Below are positions 1 through 7,765 of a DNA stretch of 64,000 nt, one piece after another. The notes under the pieces were generated by a model. It ran no database searches. It was not told the origin of the DNA and saw only the letters and a program-made list of their open reading frames with translations. Numbering within the stretch: the stretch's first letter is position 1; each line of letters begins with the position of its first letter. Source of the DNA: Sporobacter sp038405045 (lineage in GTDB: Bacteria > Bacillota > Clostridia > Oscillospirales > Oscillospiraceae); the NCBI GenBank assembly GCA_038405045.1, contig JBBZIV010000001.1, positions 186,001-250,000 on the forward strand, read 5' to 3'. Position numbers and translations under genes: made by a program.

Positions 1-573
1 CCTGTCGTATCCGATGTTCGGGTTGTCAGCCAGGATGTATGGCGTCATGCTGTAGGACAGGGTTTTTATTAGAACGATAATATATCCGGCAATCATAAGC
101 AGGATGCTGACGGGAATATAGCCGCCATACCCCGCTGATAGGCTCCAGCCGGTGCTGTAAAAATCCCCGTACATCATGCCATACGGCAGAGTGCTGGAGA
201 GTATTGCGGCGAAGAGGATGATGAGACCGGGTAAGAGAATCAGCGACCAGAGAAAGATGAACAGATACATCCATGCCATGGCGCCGACGACCTTCCAATA
301 ATAACCGCTTTCAAACGGGACAAACAGATTCCGGATAACTGGCGGCGCCAGGCGGTTTTGCAAGAGGAAAAAGCTCATGCCAACCGACAGCGGCAGCGTG
401 ACAAAAATGTTGAGCGCAATCGAGCTGAGGCCGGCCAGCCCGGGAATAAAAGACACCATCAAGCCCCCGGCAAACGATATGGCCATCATGATTAAGTAAG
501 CTACAAAGGTCTCCCAATAGGTTGCTCTTAAAACAGCTTTGGCATTTTGTTTGAGTTCTTCTCTCGTCCACAT
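1..573 (-). CDS. DUF975 family integral membrane protein (3' end beyond window)
   Basis: The frame is open from an ATG at 571-573 (minus strand) to the window edge, giving 191 codons without a stop, so the C-terminus is missing. The start reads MWTREELKQNAKAVLR, followed by several long hydrophobic segments. The last visible residues are SYSMTPYILADNPNIGYDR. Both ends match my memory of the DUF975 family of six-pass Firmicutes membrane proteins, whose function is unknown. The gene stands alone and is transcribed away from the zinc-ribbon gene at 817. A purine-rich GGGGGAATC stretch upstream could serve as ribosome site. I am fairly confident of the family and offer no function. Confidence 0.8.
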   Translation of the reverse strand, partial: MWTREELKQNAKAVLRATYWETFVAYLIMMAISFAGGLMVSFIPGLAGLSSIALNIFVTLPLSVGMSFFLLQNRLAPPVIRNLFVPFESGYYWKVVGAMAWMYLFIFLWSLILLPGLIILFAAILSSTLPYGMMYGDFYSTGWSLSAGYGGYIPVSILLMIAGYIIVLIKTLSYSMTPYILADNPNIGYDR

Positions 574-816
574 GACTGATTCCCCCATTCTTTGTCAGTA
601 TTTTACACGATGGTGAGGATCGATGCAAGTAAAATGTCGAAAAATGGCATTGTAGAATCTGACTAACGCGCGACAAAAACCACCTGATTAACCCAATATC
701 TTGCAATATTCGCCACGGTATGATAACATGAGACAAGTCGTATTTGCGCATAAAGAAACATATAGTTGATTAGAAATCAAGCAGGCATGGGATTAATAAA
801 TTTTGGAGGGATTAAC

Positions 817-1266
817 GTGAAGAAATGCACGCAATGCGGGCAAACGCTCAACGACGATTTGAAGTTTTGCTTCAAGTGCGGCGGGGCTAACTTTGAACCG
901 GTCGCCGAGGCGGCACCGCAGCCCGCGCAGCAAGCCTATCAGCAGCCAAGCCAGCAGCCCTATTATCAGCAGCCGGCGCAGCAGCAGGCTTATTATCAGC
1001 AGCCTGCTTATCAGCAGCCCGTCTACAACAACAGCGAACCGGCGACAATCGGCGATTATCTGTTATTTGCACTTTTTATGATCATCCCGATTTTCAATCT
1101 CGTTTACATGATCATGGTCGCCGTCGGCGCGCCGAAGTATAAAAAGTCTATGACAAACTACGCCAGGGCTATGCTTATTATTTTGGGTATAGCCATTATC
1201 CTCAACATCATTATATTCGGCGTTATTGGGGTGTCGTTTGCCAACATGTACTCCTACGGGTACTAA
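817..1266 (+). CDS. zinc-ribbon protein with Gln/Tyr/Pro-rich linker and two membrane segments
   Basis: A protein of about 149 aa starting at GTG 817, chosen because GGAGGG (805-810) lies 6 nt upstream. An in-frame ATG at 766 has no comparable site. Order of parts: a double-CxxC zinc ribbon at residues 4-24 (CTQC and CFKC), a low-complexity linker of repeated QQP/QQAYY units at about 32-75, then two hydrophobic helices at about 85-105 and 120-145. Zinc-ribbon plus membrane proteins of this type are common in Clostridia and mostly uncharacterised. It probably sits in the membrane with the ribbon in the cytoplasm (inference). A second proline/tyrosine-rich membrane gene follows in the same direction after a terminator. 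Confidence 0.8.
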   Translation: MKKCTQCGQTLNDDLKFCFKCGGANFEPVAEAAPQPAQQAYQQPSQQPYYQQPAQQQAYYQQPAYQQPVYNNSEPATIGDYLLFALFMIIPIFNLVYMIMVAVGAPKYKKSMTNYARAMLIILGIAIILNIIIFGVIGVSFANMYSYGY

Positions 1267-1273
1267 ATAATAC

Positions 1274-1303
1274 AAAAGCGCGAAAGTGATTTTCGCGCTT
1301 TTT
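1274..1303 (+). terminator. intrinsic terminator
   Basis: A 12-bp inverted repeat (aaaagcgcgaaa / tttcgcgctttt, 5-nt loop) ends in a T run, 7 nt after the stop codon of the zinc-ribbon gene. Confidence 0.85.
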
Positions 1304-1339
1304 GCTTAGAAATCATGCCGAAGCAGGGAGGAATACAGC

Positions 1340-1930
1340 TTGGATGACAATATGAATGCATCAATCGACGAAACGGCCGGCGCTGTGCCTGAATCAACCA
1401 TGCCGGTACCGGACAGCGTACCAACGTCTTCAGAGCCGGTGTCGCAGCCTGTCCAACAACCCCCTGTGCCAGCACAGTCAGCGCCAACGCCGCCTGTGCC
1501 GCCGCCACAACAGGCACCGCAAAATAACACGCCCTATTACGCGCAGCCGCCCTACTATTCGCCGCCGCAGAGTGCCTATCCGCCTGCCGGATATGGCGCG
1601 CCGCCGCCCTATTACGCGCAGCCCTCGCCGCAAAGCGGAAAAGCGACGGCGTCGCTTGTGCTCGGGATTATCGGTATCGTCGTGTCGTGGGTGCCATGGG
1701 TATTCGTTGCGGGGCTGGTTTGCTCGATTATCGGCCTTGTGATGGGCGTGGGCGCCAGAAAAATTTTGCCGCCGGGGCAGGATCAAACCCGTGCAACGGC
1801 CGGAATGGTCTGCTCCATTATCGGGCTTGTTATCAGCGTTGTCATCTTCATCATCTACCTCTTTTTTATTGCGCTCATGATAAATTTAGGCAGCTATTCA
1901 GGCTCGTCCTATAGCGCCTACGGTGTTTAA
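1340..1930 (+). CDS. proline-rich membrane protein, DUF4190-like
   Basis: A 196-aa protein starting at TTG 1340; GGGAGG (1326-1331) lies 8 nt upstream and no better start exists. Residues 1-100 are acidic and then Pro/Gln/Tyr-rich (repeats such as PPYYAQP), which suggests a flexible cytoplasmic tail. Residues 103-185 contain two long glycine/isoleucine-rich membrane segments flanking a short loop, the pattern of DUF4190 domains (from memory). Function unknown. It resembles the preceding gene in architecture, without a zinc ribbon. A strong hairpin follows the stop codon. Confidence 0.75.
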   Translation: MDDNMNASIDETAGAVPESTMPVPDSVPTSSEPVSQPVQQPPVPAQSAPTPPVPPPQQAPQNNTPYYAQPPYYSPPQSAYPPAGYGAPPPYYAQPSPQSGKATASLVLGIIGIVVSWVPWVFVAGLVCSIIGLVMGVGARKILPPGQDQTRATAGMVCSIIGLVISVVIFIIYLFFIALMINLGSYSGSSYSAYGV

Positions 1931-1945
1931 CGATAAAATGACAAG

Positions 1946-1984
1946 AAAATCAGCCGCCTGTCGTGTACAGGCGGCTGATTTCTT
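1946..1984. terminator. bidirectional intrinsic terminator
   Basis: A long GC-rich hairpin (aatcagccgcctgt / acaggcggctgattt, 5-nt loop) with A-rich left and T-rich right flanks. It sits between convergent genes, the proline-rich membrane protein (+) and rubrerythrin (-), and can serve both. Confidence 0.85.
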
Positions 1985-2018
1985 GGATGGTTTATTTCAA
2001 TCCGGATTTCCGGTTGTT

Positions 2019-2564
2019 TTATGCACCGAAATAACGCTGGAGAAGGCCTTTAAACGCCTTGCCGTGCCGGGCTTCGTCGCGTGCCATCTCATGAACGGTA
2101 TCGTGAATGGCATCAAGATTAAGGGCCTTGGCGCGTTTTGCGAGGTCGGTCTTGCCGCCTGTGGCACCGTTTTCAGCATTGACACGCATTTCAAGATTCT
2201 TTTTGGTGCTGTCGGTGACAACTTCGCCGAGAAGCTCGGCAAATTTCGCCGCGTGCTCGGCTTCCTCAAACGCGGCCTTTTCCCAGAAGGCGCCGATTTC
2301 AGGATAGCCCTCGCGGTAGGCAACACGTGCCATCGCGAGATACATGCCGACCTCCGTGCACTCGCCGGTAAAATTCATCCGGAGATCGTTGATGATATCC
2401 TCCGGCGCGCCCTTGGCAACGCCAACAACATGTTCGGCAGCCCAAAGCATATCATCGCCCTGTTCGACGAATTTTTCAGCAGGAGCACCGCAGACGGGGC
2501 AGGACTGGGGGGGCGTATCGCCCATATGGACATGACCGCAAACACCGCATACAAACTTTTTCAT
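2019..2564 (-). CDS. rubrerythrin with N-terminal rubredoxin domain (reverse rubrerythrin)
   Basis: A 181-aa non-haem iron peroxidase that reduces hydrogen peroxide using electrons passed through rubredoxin. Residues 1-35 form a rubredoxin-like domain (CGVCGHVHMGD, then CPVCGAPAEKF). The rest is a ferritin-like four-helix domain with di-iron ligand motifs, ECTEVGMYLAMAR, EEAEHAAKF and DEARHGKAF. In classical rubrerythrin the rubredoxin domain is C-terminal; this reversed order is known from clostridia, where such proteins protect against oxygen. GGAGG lies 7 nt before the ATG. It lies 42 bp downstream of the PerR-like regulator gene on the same strand, so the two are probably co-transcribed and peroxide-induced. 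Confidence 0.93.
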   Translation of the reverse strand: MKKFVCGVCGHVHMGDTPPQSCPVCGAPAEKFVEQGDDMLWAAEHVVGVAKGAPEDIINDLRMNFTGECTEVGMYLAMARVAYREGYPEIGAFWEKAAFEEAEHAAKFAELLGEVVTDSTKKNLEMRVNAENGATGGKTDLAKRAKALNLDAIHDTVHEMARDEARHGKAFKGLLQRYFGA

Positions 2565-2606
2565 ATAATGACCTCCAATAATAATTCAAATATTAAAATC
2601 GTCAGA

Positions 2607-2999
2607 TCATGGACTGACGCATTTTTCACAGTTACCGTAAAAAGTGAGCTGCCTGAACAAAACATCAACGTTGTTTTGGCGGGCTGTCTCATCGTTTAAG
2701 GAAGGTGAAACAGACACCTCGATATCACGCACTGCCCCGCAGGACAGGCATATGAAATGGGTGTGCTCCGTCACCGTGCCGTCATAGCGCTCCTGCCCAC
2801 CCACAACGCCGACGGTTATCACTTTGCCTTCCTCTTTAAAGGCGGCAATATTGCGGTAGACGGTCGCCAGACTGAGGTCGGGAATCTCCTTTCGGAGCTC
2901 CTCATAGACCCAGAGTGCCGATGGGTGCGTCGTCGTCGACCGGATTTTTTCAAGCACCGCGTCACGCTTGCGGCTGTGTTTTTTGACTGTAGCTATCAT
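2607..2999 (-). CDS. perR: Fur-family peroxide regulator, PerR-like
   Basis: A 130-aa Fur-family repressor. Residues 1-80 form a winged helix, with SLATVYRNIAAFKEEGKV as recognition helix and wing. A metal/dimerisation domain follows: RYDGTVTEHTHFIC holds the D and H ligands, and CLSC plus the terminal CEKC supply the four cysteines of the structural zinc site. PerR senses peroxide by iron-catalysed histidine oxidation. The assignment rests on the rubrerythrin gene downstream and the AT-rich palindrome upstream; Fur or Zur cannot be excluded from the protein alone. It starts at ATG 2999 with a G-rich stretch ahead. The likely operon is perR-rubrerythrin, autoregulated at 3022-3069. Confidence 0.85.
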   Translation of the reverse strand: MIATVKKHSRKRDAVLEKIRSTTTHPSALWVYEELRKEIPDLSLATVYRNIAAFKEEGKVITVGVVGGQERYDGTVTEHTHFICLSCGAVRDIEVSVSPSLNDETARQNNVDVLFRQLTFYGNCEKCVSP

Positions 3000-3021
3000 G
3001 AGCGGCCCCCGAAATAATAAT

Positions 3022-3069
3022 AAGAATAATTCTTGTTATTAAGATAACAGATATTTTTTATTTTGTAAA
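3022..3069 (-). promoter_or_regulatory. perR promoter with PerR/Fur-type operator
   Basis: Read on the minus strand: -35 TTTACA (3064-3069), 17-bp spacer, -10 TATCTT (3041-3046), then a perfect 13-bp palindrome AAGAATTATTCTT (3022-3034) at the expected transcription start. The palindrome resembles Fur/PerR boxes (TTATAATnATTATAA type). Its position would block transcription of the perR-rubrerythrin operon. Confidence 0.65.
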
Positions 3070-3133
3070 GAGGCTTTTATAAAAAAACTGCCGTTTTGTA
3101 ATATCGTCACAAAAGGCGCATCTTAAACAGTGC

Positions 3134-3180
3134 GAAAAAAAGCACCCGACAGCGGCACGCGGCCGTCTGTACAGGTGCGT
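3134..3180 (-). terminator. intrinsic terminator of the holin-like gene
   Basis: On the minus strand GCACC...ACAG pairs with CTGT...GGTGC across a GC-rich loop and is followed by seven Ts (3136-3142 on the plus strand are As). It lies about 30 bp beyond the stop of the gene at 3211-3471. Confidence 0.7.
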
Positions 3181-3210
3181 TTCATGGAACGATCATCTTG
3201 CTTCTGGATT

Positions 3211-3471
3211 TTAGCCGCCCTTCAGCTGCCGTGCCGCCTGGTTGACGCCGGTAGCAGCAAGCCCGCTGACGATGCCGATAGCAACGGCGTTTAAATAGTC
3301 GGAAGCGGGGTAGGAGGGCATGATGAGCATGGCGAGAACACCCAAAAGCCCGCCGGTCAGCCCGCTGATAATCGGCAGCCATTTTCGATTGAGCGGCGTC
3401 GTTTTGATGATTTCTATGAGCAGATAGCAAATGACGGTGATGGCGGCGACAGAAGTAAACCCGAAGTCCAT
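3211..3471 (-). CDS. phage-holin-family small membrane protein
   Basis: An 86-aa protein starting MDFGFTSVAAITVICYLLIE, with two or three hydrophobic segments and a C-terminal GIVSGLAATGVNQAARQL. This matches the phage holin family found in clostridial phages (Phage_holin_5_2 type, from memory). Holins form membrane lesions that let phage lysins reach the wall. No endolysin, tail or other phage gene is nearby, so this is either a phage remnant or a domesticated single gene, as is often seen in Clostridia. It has its own terminator. Confidence 0.75.
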   Translation of the reverse strand: MDFGFTSVAAITVICYLLIEIIKTTPLNRKWLPIISGLTGGLLGVLAMLIMPSYPASDYLNAVAIGIVSGLAATGVNQAARQLKGG

Positions 3472-3702
3472 GAAAAAGCTCCTTCCGTATATGGCTTGTA
3501 ATATTTATGTATGCCGAACGTGTCCAAATCAGAACAAAAATGGACTCGCCAAAAAATTAAAAGGGTATTTTTAGAAAAAAGCGAAATTTTTATTGAAAAA
3601 AATATGAGAATATAATAACATAAAGGTCACGAGTCAAACGGGTTACATAACACGAAATGGCATAAGTGTATAACGCTGGAAAAATATGCGGGAGGGCAAT
3701 GA

Positions 3703-5721
3703 ATGGGGTTATCATTTTATAAACAGCTGATGACAAACCATGGCAGCTTTAAGCCGATTGACCCTGAATATAAATTTGTCTATTTGCTGAATATTGGTTT
3801 ATTCTTTTTTATCCTGATCAATGTGTTCTTTGCCGCTGTTGAACTGCTGATTGGTTTGATTCCACTGGCAGGCATTCATATCGTCGCAGCAGTAGTCTGT
3901 ACGCTCCTGTTGACATATTTCCACAGGACGAATCATCTAAGAGCTGCGTCGGGTGCCATGGTAATGCTTCTCTGCGCTGCCGTTATAGCCGTTATACTTT
4001 GGCTTGGGCACCAAAGTGCCGTTGTCATACTGATTTGCCTCTTGCCGTTGCTGATCTATTTCATCATCGGTTATAAAACGCCGCCATTGATTTACGGAAT
4101 TTTTATCGTTTATCTGTTTGCGTTTCTATTTTTCACGTATCAAAGCTGGGGTGAGGGCGTTTTCACGCTGATCATCAGTGTTCACAGCGCCCTATCTTTC
4201 TTCCCGTTGGCCTTAATGATGATGTATTATGAAATAAGCTGGAAAGAGGCCGGAGATGCCGTCTATCTCAAGAATACCGAGCTGGAACAGGCCAATGCAG
4301 CCCTTCGTGAGAGCAAAGACCGCCTGCGGCTGATTCTCGATTCGACGGCTGAGGCAATCTTCGGTATTGACTTAAAAGGCGCATGCACATTCTGCAACGC
4401 CAGCTGCCTTGAAATGCTCGGCTACAGGGAAGAAGCGGAGCTGCTTGGAAAAGATATGCACGAACTGATACACAGCAAGCAGCGCGACGGAACCCCCATC
4501 CCCAAGCAAGACTGCAAGATCAATCAAACCTGTATGGAAGGCATCGCCACGCACGCCGACGATGAGGTTTTCTGGACGGCCGGCGGCAACTGCTTAGATG
4601 TTGAGTATAATTCTTATCCGCAGTATAAAGACGGAATGATGATTGGGGCCGTTATCACGTTTCAGGATAATTCTCTTCGAAAAATGCATGAGGAGCAGAT
4701 TGCCTATTTCAGTTCGCATGATTCGCTCACAGGCCTTTTAAACAGAAGCTATTTTGAAACGGCCATTAATAAAATTGACACCAAGCAACAGCTGCCCGTT
4801 TCCGTTATCATGGGCGACTTAAACGGCCTGAAGCTGACAAACGATATTTTCGGCCACGACGCCGGTGACGACCTGCTCGTCAAGGCGGCCGACGTTTTGA
4901 AGAAAACGTGCCGCGAGGATGATGTGATCGCCCGCCTCGGCGGCGACGAATATGTGATTTTGCTGCCCAAAACATCACATGAGGACGCCGTCCAAATTGT
5001 CAATCGCATGAAGGACGCGTTGAGCCGCATCAAGGTCAACGCGATCAAATGCAGCATGTCTCTCGGCTGCGATACAAAAACATCTGTACAGCAAAAAATT
5101 GATGTCACAATTAAAAATGCCGAGAGCGAAATGTATAAGGATAAGGCGCTCAACCACACCAAAGTCAACGCCGATATGATTAACGCCATCATCATGTCGC
5201 TCTACGTCAAAAGCCCGCGGGAGGAGCAGCACTCGACAAATGTCAGCCAGCTGTGCACCGCCATCGGCGAGGCGCTTAACCTGCCGGAAACGCAGCTCAC
5301 GCAGCTCCGAAGCGCCGGATTTCTGCATGATATCGGAAAAATCTGCTTTTCAAACAATGTTCTTAACAAGATCGGTCCGCTTAATGAACTGGAAACCGTT
5401 GAATTCAAGCAGCATCCGGCTGTCGGCTATAGAATCCTCAACTTGTTTGACAACACCCTGAACCTTGCCGACAGTGTCTATAGCCACCATGAATGGTGGG
5501 ATGGCAGCGGTTATCCGAGAGGCCTCAAAGGCAGCGAGATTCCGCTCGTTGCCCGGATTGTCGCGGTTGCCGATCAATATGATTCTCTCACCAGCACATA
5601 CAGCGATGACCCGCTCAGTCAAGAAGAAGCCCTCAAGCGGATGCGGGAGAAGGCCGGCGTGAAGCTGGACCCGCAAATTGTTGACGTCTTTATCGAGATG
5701 ATGTCAAATCAAACGCCATAA
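3703..5721 (+). CDS. membrane PAS-GGDEF-HD-GYP cyclic-di-GMP turnover protein
   Basis: A 672-aa signalling protein. About six membrane helices lie at 27-176, a short coiled linker at 190-210 and a PAS domain at about 205-325. The GGDEF cyclase domain spans about 335-480, with signature RLGGDEY at 411-417 and the inhibitory RxxD (REDD, 404-407) exactly five residues before it. The HD-GYP phosphodiesterase domain spans about 500-670, with HDIGK at 542 and HHEWWDGSGYP at 595-605. Both catalytic motifs look intact, so it may both make and break cyclic-di-GMP under control of the PAS/membrane sensor (inference). The start ATG 3703 has GGAGGG 6 nt upstream; TATAAT at 3611-3616 may be its -10. It is monocistronic, with a terminator directly after. 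Confidence 0.93.
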   Translation: MGLSFYKQLMTNHGSFKPIDPEYKFVYLLNIGLFFFILINVFFAAVELLIGLIPLAGIHIVAAVVCTLLLTYFHRTNHLRAASGAMVMLLCAAVIAVILWLGHQSAVVILICLLPLLIYFIIGYKTPPLIYGIFIVYLFAFLFFTYQSWGEGVFTLIISVHSALSFFPLALMMMYYEISWKEAGDAVYLKNTELEQANAALRESKDRLRLILDSTAEAIFGIDLKGACTFCNASCLEMLGYREEAELLGKDMHELIHSKQRDGTPIPKQDCKINQTCMEGIATHADDEVFWTAGGNCLDVEYNSYPQYKDGMMIGAVITFQDNSLRKMHEEQIAYFSSHDSLTGLLNRSYFETAINKIDTKQQLPVSVIMGDLNGLKLTNDIFGHDAGDDLLVKAADVLKKTCREDDVIARLGGDEYVILLPKTSHEDAVQIVNRMKDALSRIKVNAIKCSMSLGCDTKTSVQQKIDVTIKNAESEMYKDKALNHTKVNADMINAIIMSLYVKSPREEQHSTNVSQLCTAIGEALNLPETQLTQLRSAGFLHDIGKICFSNNVLNKIGPLNELETVEFKQHPAVGYRILNLFDNTLNLADSVYSHHEWWDGSGYPRGLKGSEIPLVARIVAVADQYDSLTSTYSDDPLSQEEALKRMREKAGVKLDPQIVDVFIEMMSNQTP

Positions 5722-5736
5722 GGTTCTTAAAAAAAC

Positions 5737-5763
5737 ATCCCCGGCAGCTTTGCTGCCGGGGAT
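5737..5763. terminator. bidirectional intrinsic terminator
   Basis: A 12-bp GC-rich stem (atccccggcagc / gctgccggggat) with a 3-nt loop, A run on the left and T run on the right. It separates the convergent GGDEF gene and the small membrane gene at 5801. Confidence 0.9.
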
Positions 5764-5800
5764 TCACTTTTTACGGCATCAATGTGTAGCCCGATAAGAC

Positions 5801-6178
5801 CTATGGTGTCCTGCTGTTTTTGGCATTCATTTCATCATACAGCCGGTACCAGGCCTGCACGGTGTTTTCGAGAAAATAATAGTGGCGGATGTACGCGGCC
5901 AAAAGCACCGCGACGATGAGGATGAGGAGGAGCGTAAGGAGAGTGCCTATGGCGAGAAACAGCCCGATTGAAAAGAGGAACAGGACGGATACAAGGCACG
6001 TCACCAGAAGATGGACAAGGCGCTCATGCTGCAGCCATGATATTTTCAGCGTGTGCAGTGTTAGAAGCGCCCCATTCATTTCGCCTGAAGCGAGGCGGCT
6101 TCGGACGTCTTGCTCATATTTTCGGCAGTATCCGCGCATCGATAAGCCCCGGGCCTGCGCCATTTTCTGACTATTCAT
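5801..6178 (-). CDS. small two-pass membrane protein, unknown function
   Basis: A 125-aa protein that I do not recognise. The N-terminal 50 residues are charged and soluble (MNSQKMAQARGLSMRG...). Two adjacent hydrophobic segments follow at about 57-78 and 80-97, then a charged tail ending LYDEMNAKNSRTP. AAAGGAA lies upstream of the ATG. It is the last of three co-directional genes, 42 bp after the WG-repeat lipoprotein, and may be co-transcribed with both lipoproteins. Confidence 0.6.
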   Translation of the reverse strand: MNSQKMAQARGLSMRGYCRKYEQDVRSRLASGEMNGALLTLHTLKISWLQHERLVHLLVTCLVSVLFLFSIGLFLAIGTLLTLLLILIVAVLLAAYIRHYYFLENTVQAWYRLYDEMNAKNSRTP

Positions 6179-6220
6179 CGTTAAGCTGTTCCTTTCGCTG
6201 ATTGCCTCGGCGCTGGCCGG

Positions 6221-7756
6221 TCAGTCCGGCATGTATGCCAGATGAGAAAGGCGGAACACATCGGCACCGGCGGTGTTCAGATAGGCGTAGCTCATATCAC
6301 TGTTAATTTCAAAAAGATCCAGCGTCGTGTCAAAATTGGCGTATCCGGTCCCGGCGGCAATCGTTTTTCCGTCTCTGGTGAGGATTTGATAGGCCAATGC
6401 ATCAACGTAATCGCCGTATTCATTGATGATGAAGAATATCTGCCCGCTCGCGCTTTGAGCGATCTGAATGTTGGCGCTCGTTGTCAGCGGAATAACCGTT
6501 TTACCGTCAAGCGTCATCACGCCTTCCGACCACGAATCGGCGTTGTAGACATTGTAGCTGACAAGGCCGTCCACAACGGCACCGATATCGAGGTCGCCGG
6601 GATATGTGTGCTTTTCCGACCCCTTACTCAGCACAGTGCCGTCATTTGTTTTTGCGTAAAACCAGCCGTCGGAAATGAGAATCGCTTCCGGATTATCGGG
6701 CGAAATCTTTTTAAAATTGCTGTCATAATACGTCTGATTATAGCTGCCGTCATTGAAGCTGTAGATACCGTTTCCCCATAAGCTGATGGCATAGTTGTTT
6801 TTAATGAGCGTTTTCCCGCCGGTGTCGATAACGGCATACGTCCCGTCTGCCAGCATGACAATGGCCTTGCCGCTGACAAAAGGCTGGGCGTCTTTAAACT
6901 GCGGTGTAATGAGCATACTAAAATCAGTGCTGATATAGCCGTACAGGCCGTCTTTTTGGACGGCGGCGTACCCCTCGGAAAAGCCATATGCATCCGTATA
7001 GGCTGTATAGGTCACCTTGCCGGTCGTTGCGTCAATATAGGCGGCGTTACCGTCATCAAGCTTGACTGCTAAAAAGCCACCGCCGTATTGAAAGGTGTAT
7101 GATGCGTCAGACGGGAGCAGATCATAGCAGGAAAGCGCTTTGATGTTATACAGCAGCTTGCCGCTATAATTCATCACATCAATATCGTTTTTATCGTCAT
7201 TGCGAACGAGCAGCATGACGTTGGCCATATAAATGATATGCTGGTAATCAAACGGGGTGATCCAGCTGCCGTCAAGCGCGCAGGCGGCATAGCGGATACT
7301 TTCGTGGGGATTGTCTTCATCGATTGTTCCAATAATCTTTGACAAATTATACGCCTTGGCGGTGTCGACACCGTCATAGCGGCCGTATTGATAGCCGTAA
7401 CCTTCATAGACGGATTCGTAAATCGGGTCGGTTACAATCATGCCGCTTTCGGTTATCAGGCCGTAAGAGTATGTCAGCACATAGCCACTGTCGGTATATA
7501 AAGGCTGCCCGGCATACGGCAGCAGCCTGCCATAGCTGGCTGATGGCGTCAACGCCGTCAGCGGTCCGTCCTTGAGGCGCGTGTATTTTTCCGCGGGCGC
7601 GGTGTAAGATGCCAGCTTCGAATAATCAGTTTTGACGCCGGAATGCCAGTCTGTTGCCGCGGGGGTCGGCGCGGCGCCGTTATTCTTGCAGGCGGATAAA
7701 AGCAGAGCAGGGAGCAGGAAAAAGACCGGCCAAAAGCGACGAATTTTTCCGTTCAT
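6221..7756 (-). CDS. WG-repeat lipoprotein
   Basis: A 511-aa exported lipoprotein. The signal peptide ends in lipobox LLSAC (cleavage before Cys at about residue 22), followed by a Pro/Ala/Thr-rich linker. The rest is built of degenerate WG (KWG) beta repeats, for example GYAAVQKDGLYGYISTDF and KAIVMLADGTYAVIDTGG, each ending in a G-Y/A-I/V-D-x-x-G pattern. Such repeats form extracytoplasmic beta-propeller-like surfaces of unknown ligand. It lies 9 bp after the PstS-like lipoprotein gene, so the two are probably made together and may act on the outer membrane face. Confidence 0.82.
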   Translation of the reverse strand: MNGKIRRFWPVFFLLPALLLSACKNNGAAPTPAATDWHSGVKTDYSKLASYTAPAEKYTRLKDGPLTALTPSASYGRLLPYAGQPLYTDSGYVLTYSYGLITESGMIVTDPIYESVYEGYGYQYGRYDGVDTAKAYNLSKIIGTIDEDNPHESIRYAACALDGSWITPFDYQHIIYMANVMLLVRNDDKNDIDVMNYSGKLLYNIKALSCYDLLPSDASYTFQYGGGFLAVKLDDGNAAYIDATTGKVTYTAYTDAYGFSEGYAAVQKDGLYGYISTDFSMLITPQFKDAQPFVSGKAIVMLADGTYAVIDTGGKTLIKNNYAISLWGNGIYSFNDGSYNQTYYDSNFKKISPDNPEAILISDGWFYAKTNDGTVLSKGSEKHTYPGDLDIGAVVDGLVSYNVYNADSWSEGVMTLDGKTVIPLTTSANIQIAQSASGQIFFIINEYGDYVDALAYQILTRDGKTIAAGTGYANFDTTLDLFEINSDMSYAYLNTAGADVFRLSHLAYMPD

Positions 7757-7765
7757 CAGCCGCTC

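Noticed and set aside
1923..2699. 258-codon plus-strand open frame
   Set aside because: It runs antisense to the rubrerythrin gene and part of perR, both clear protein families; the translation has no recognisable domain and no ribosome site.
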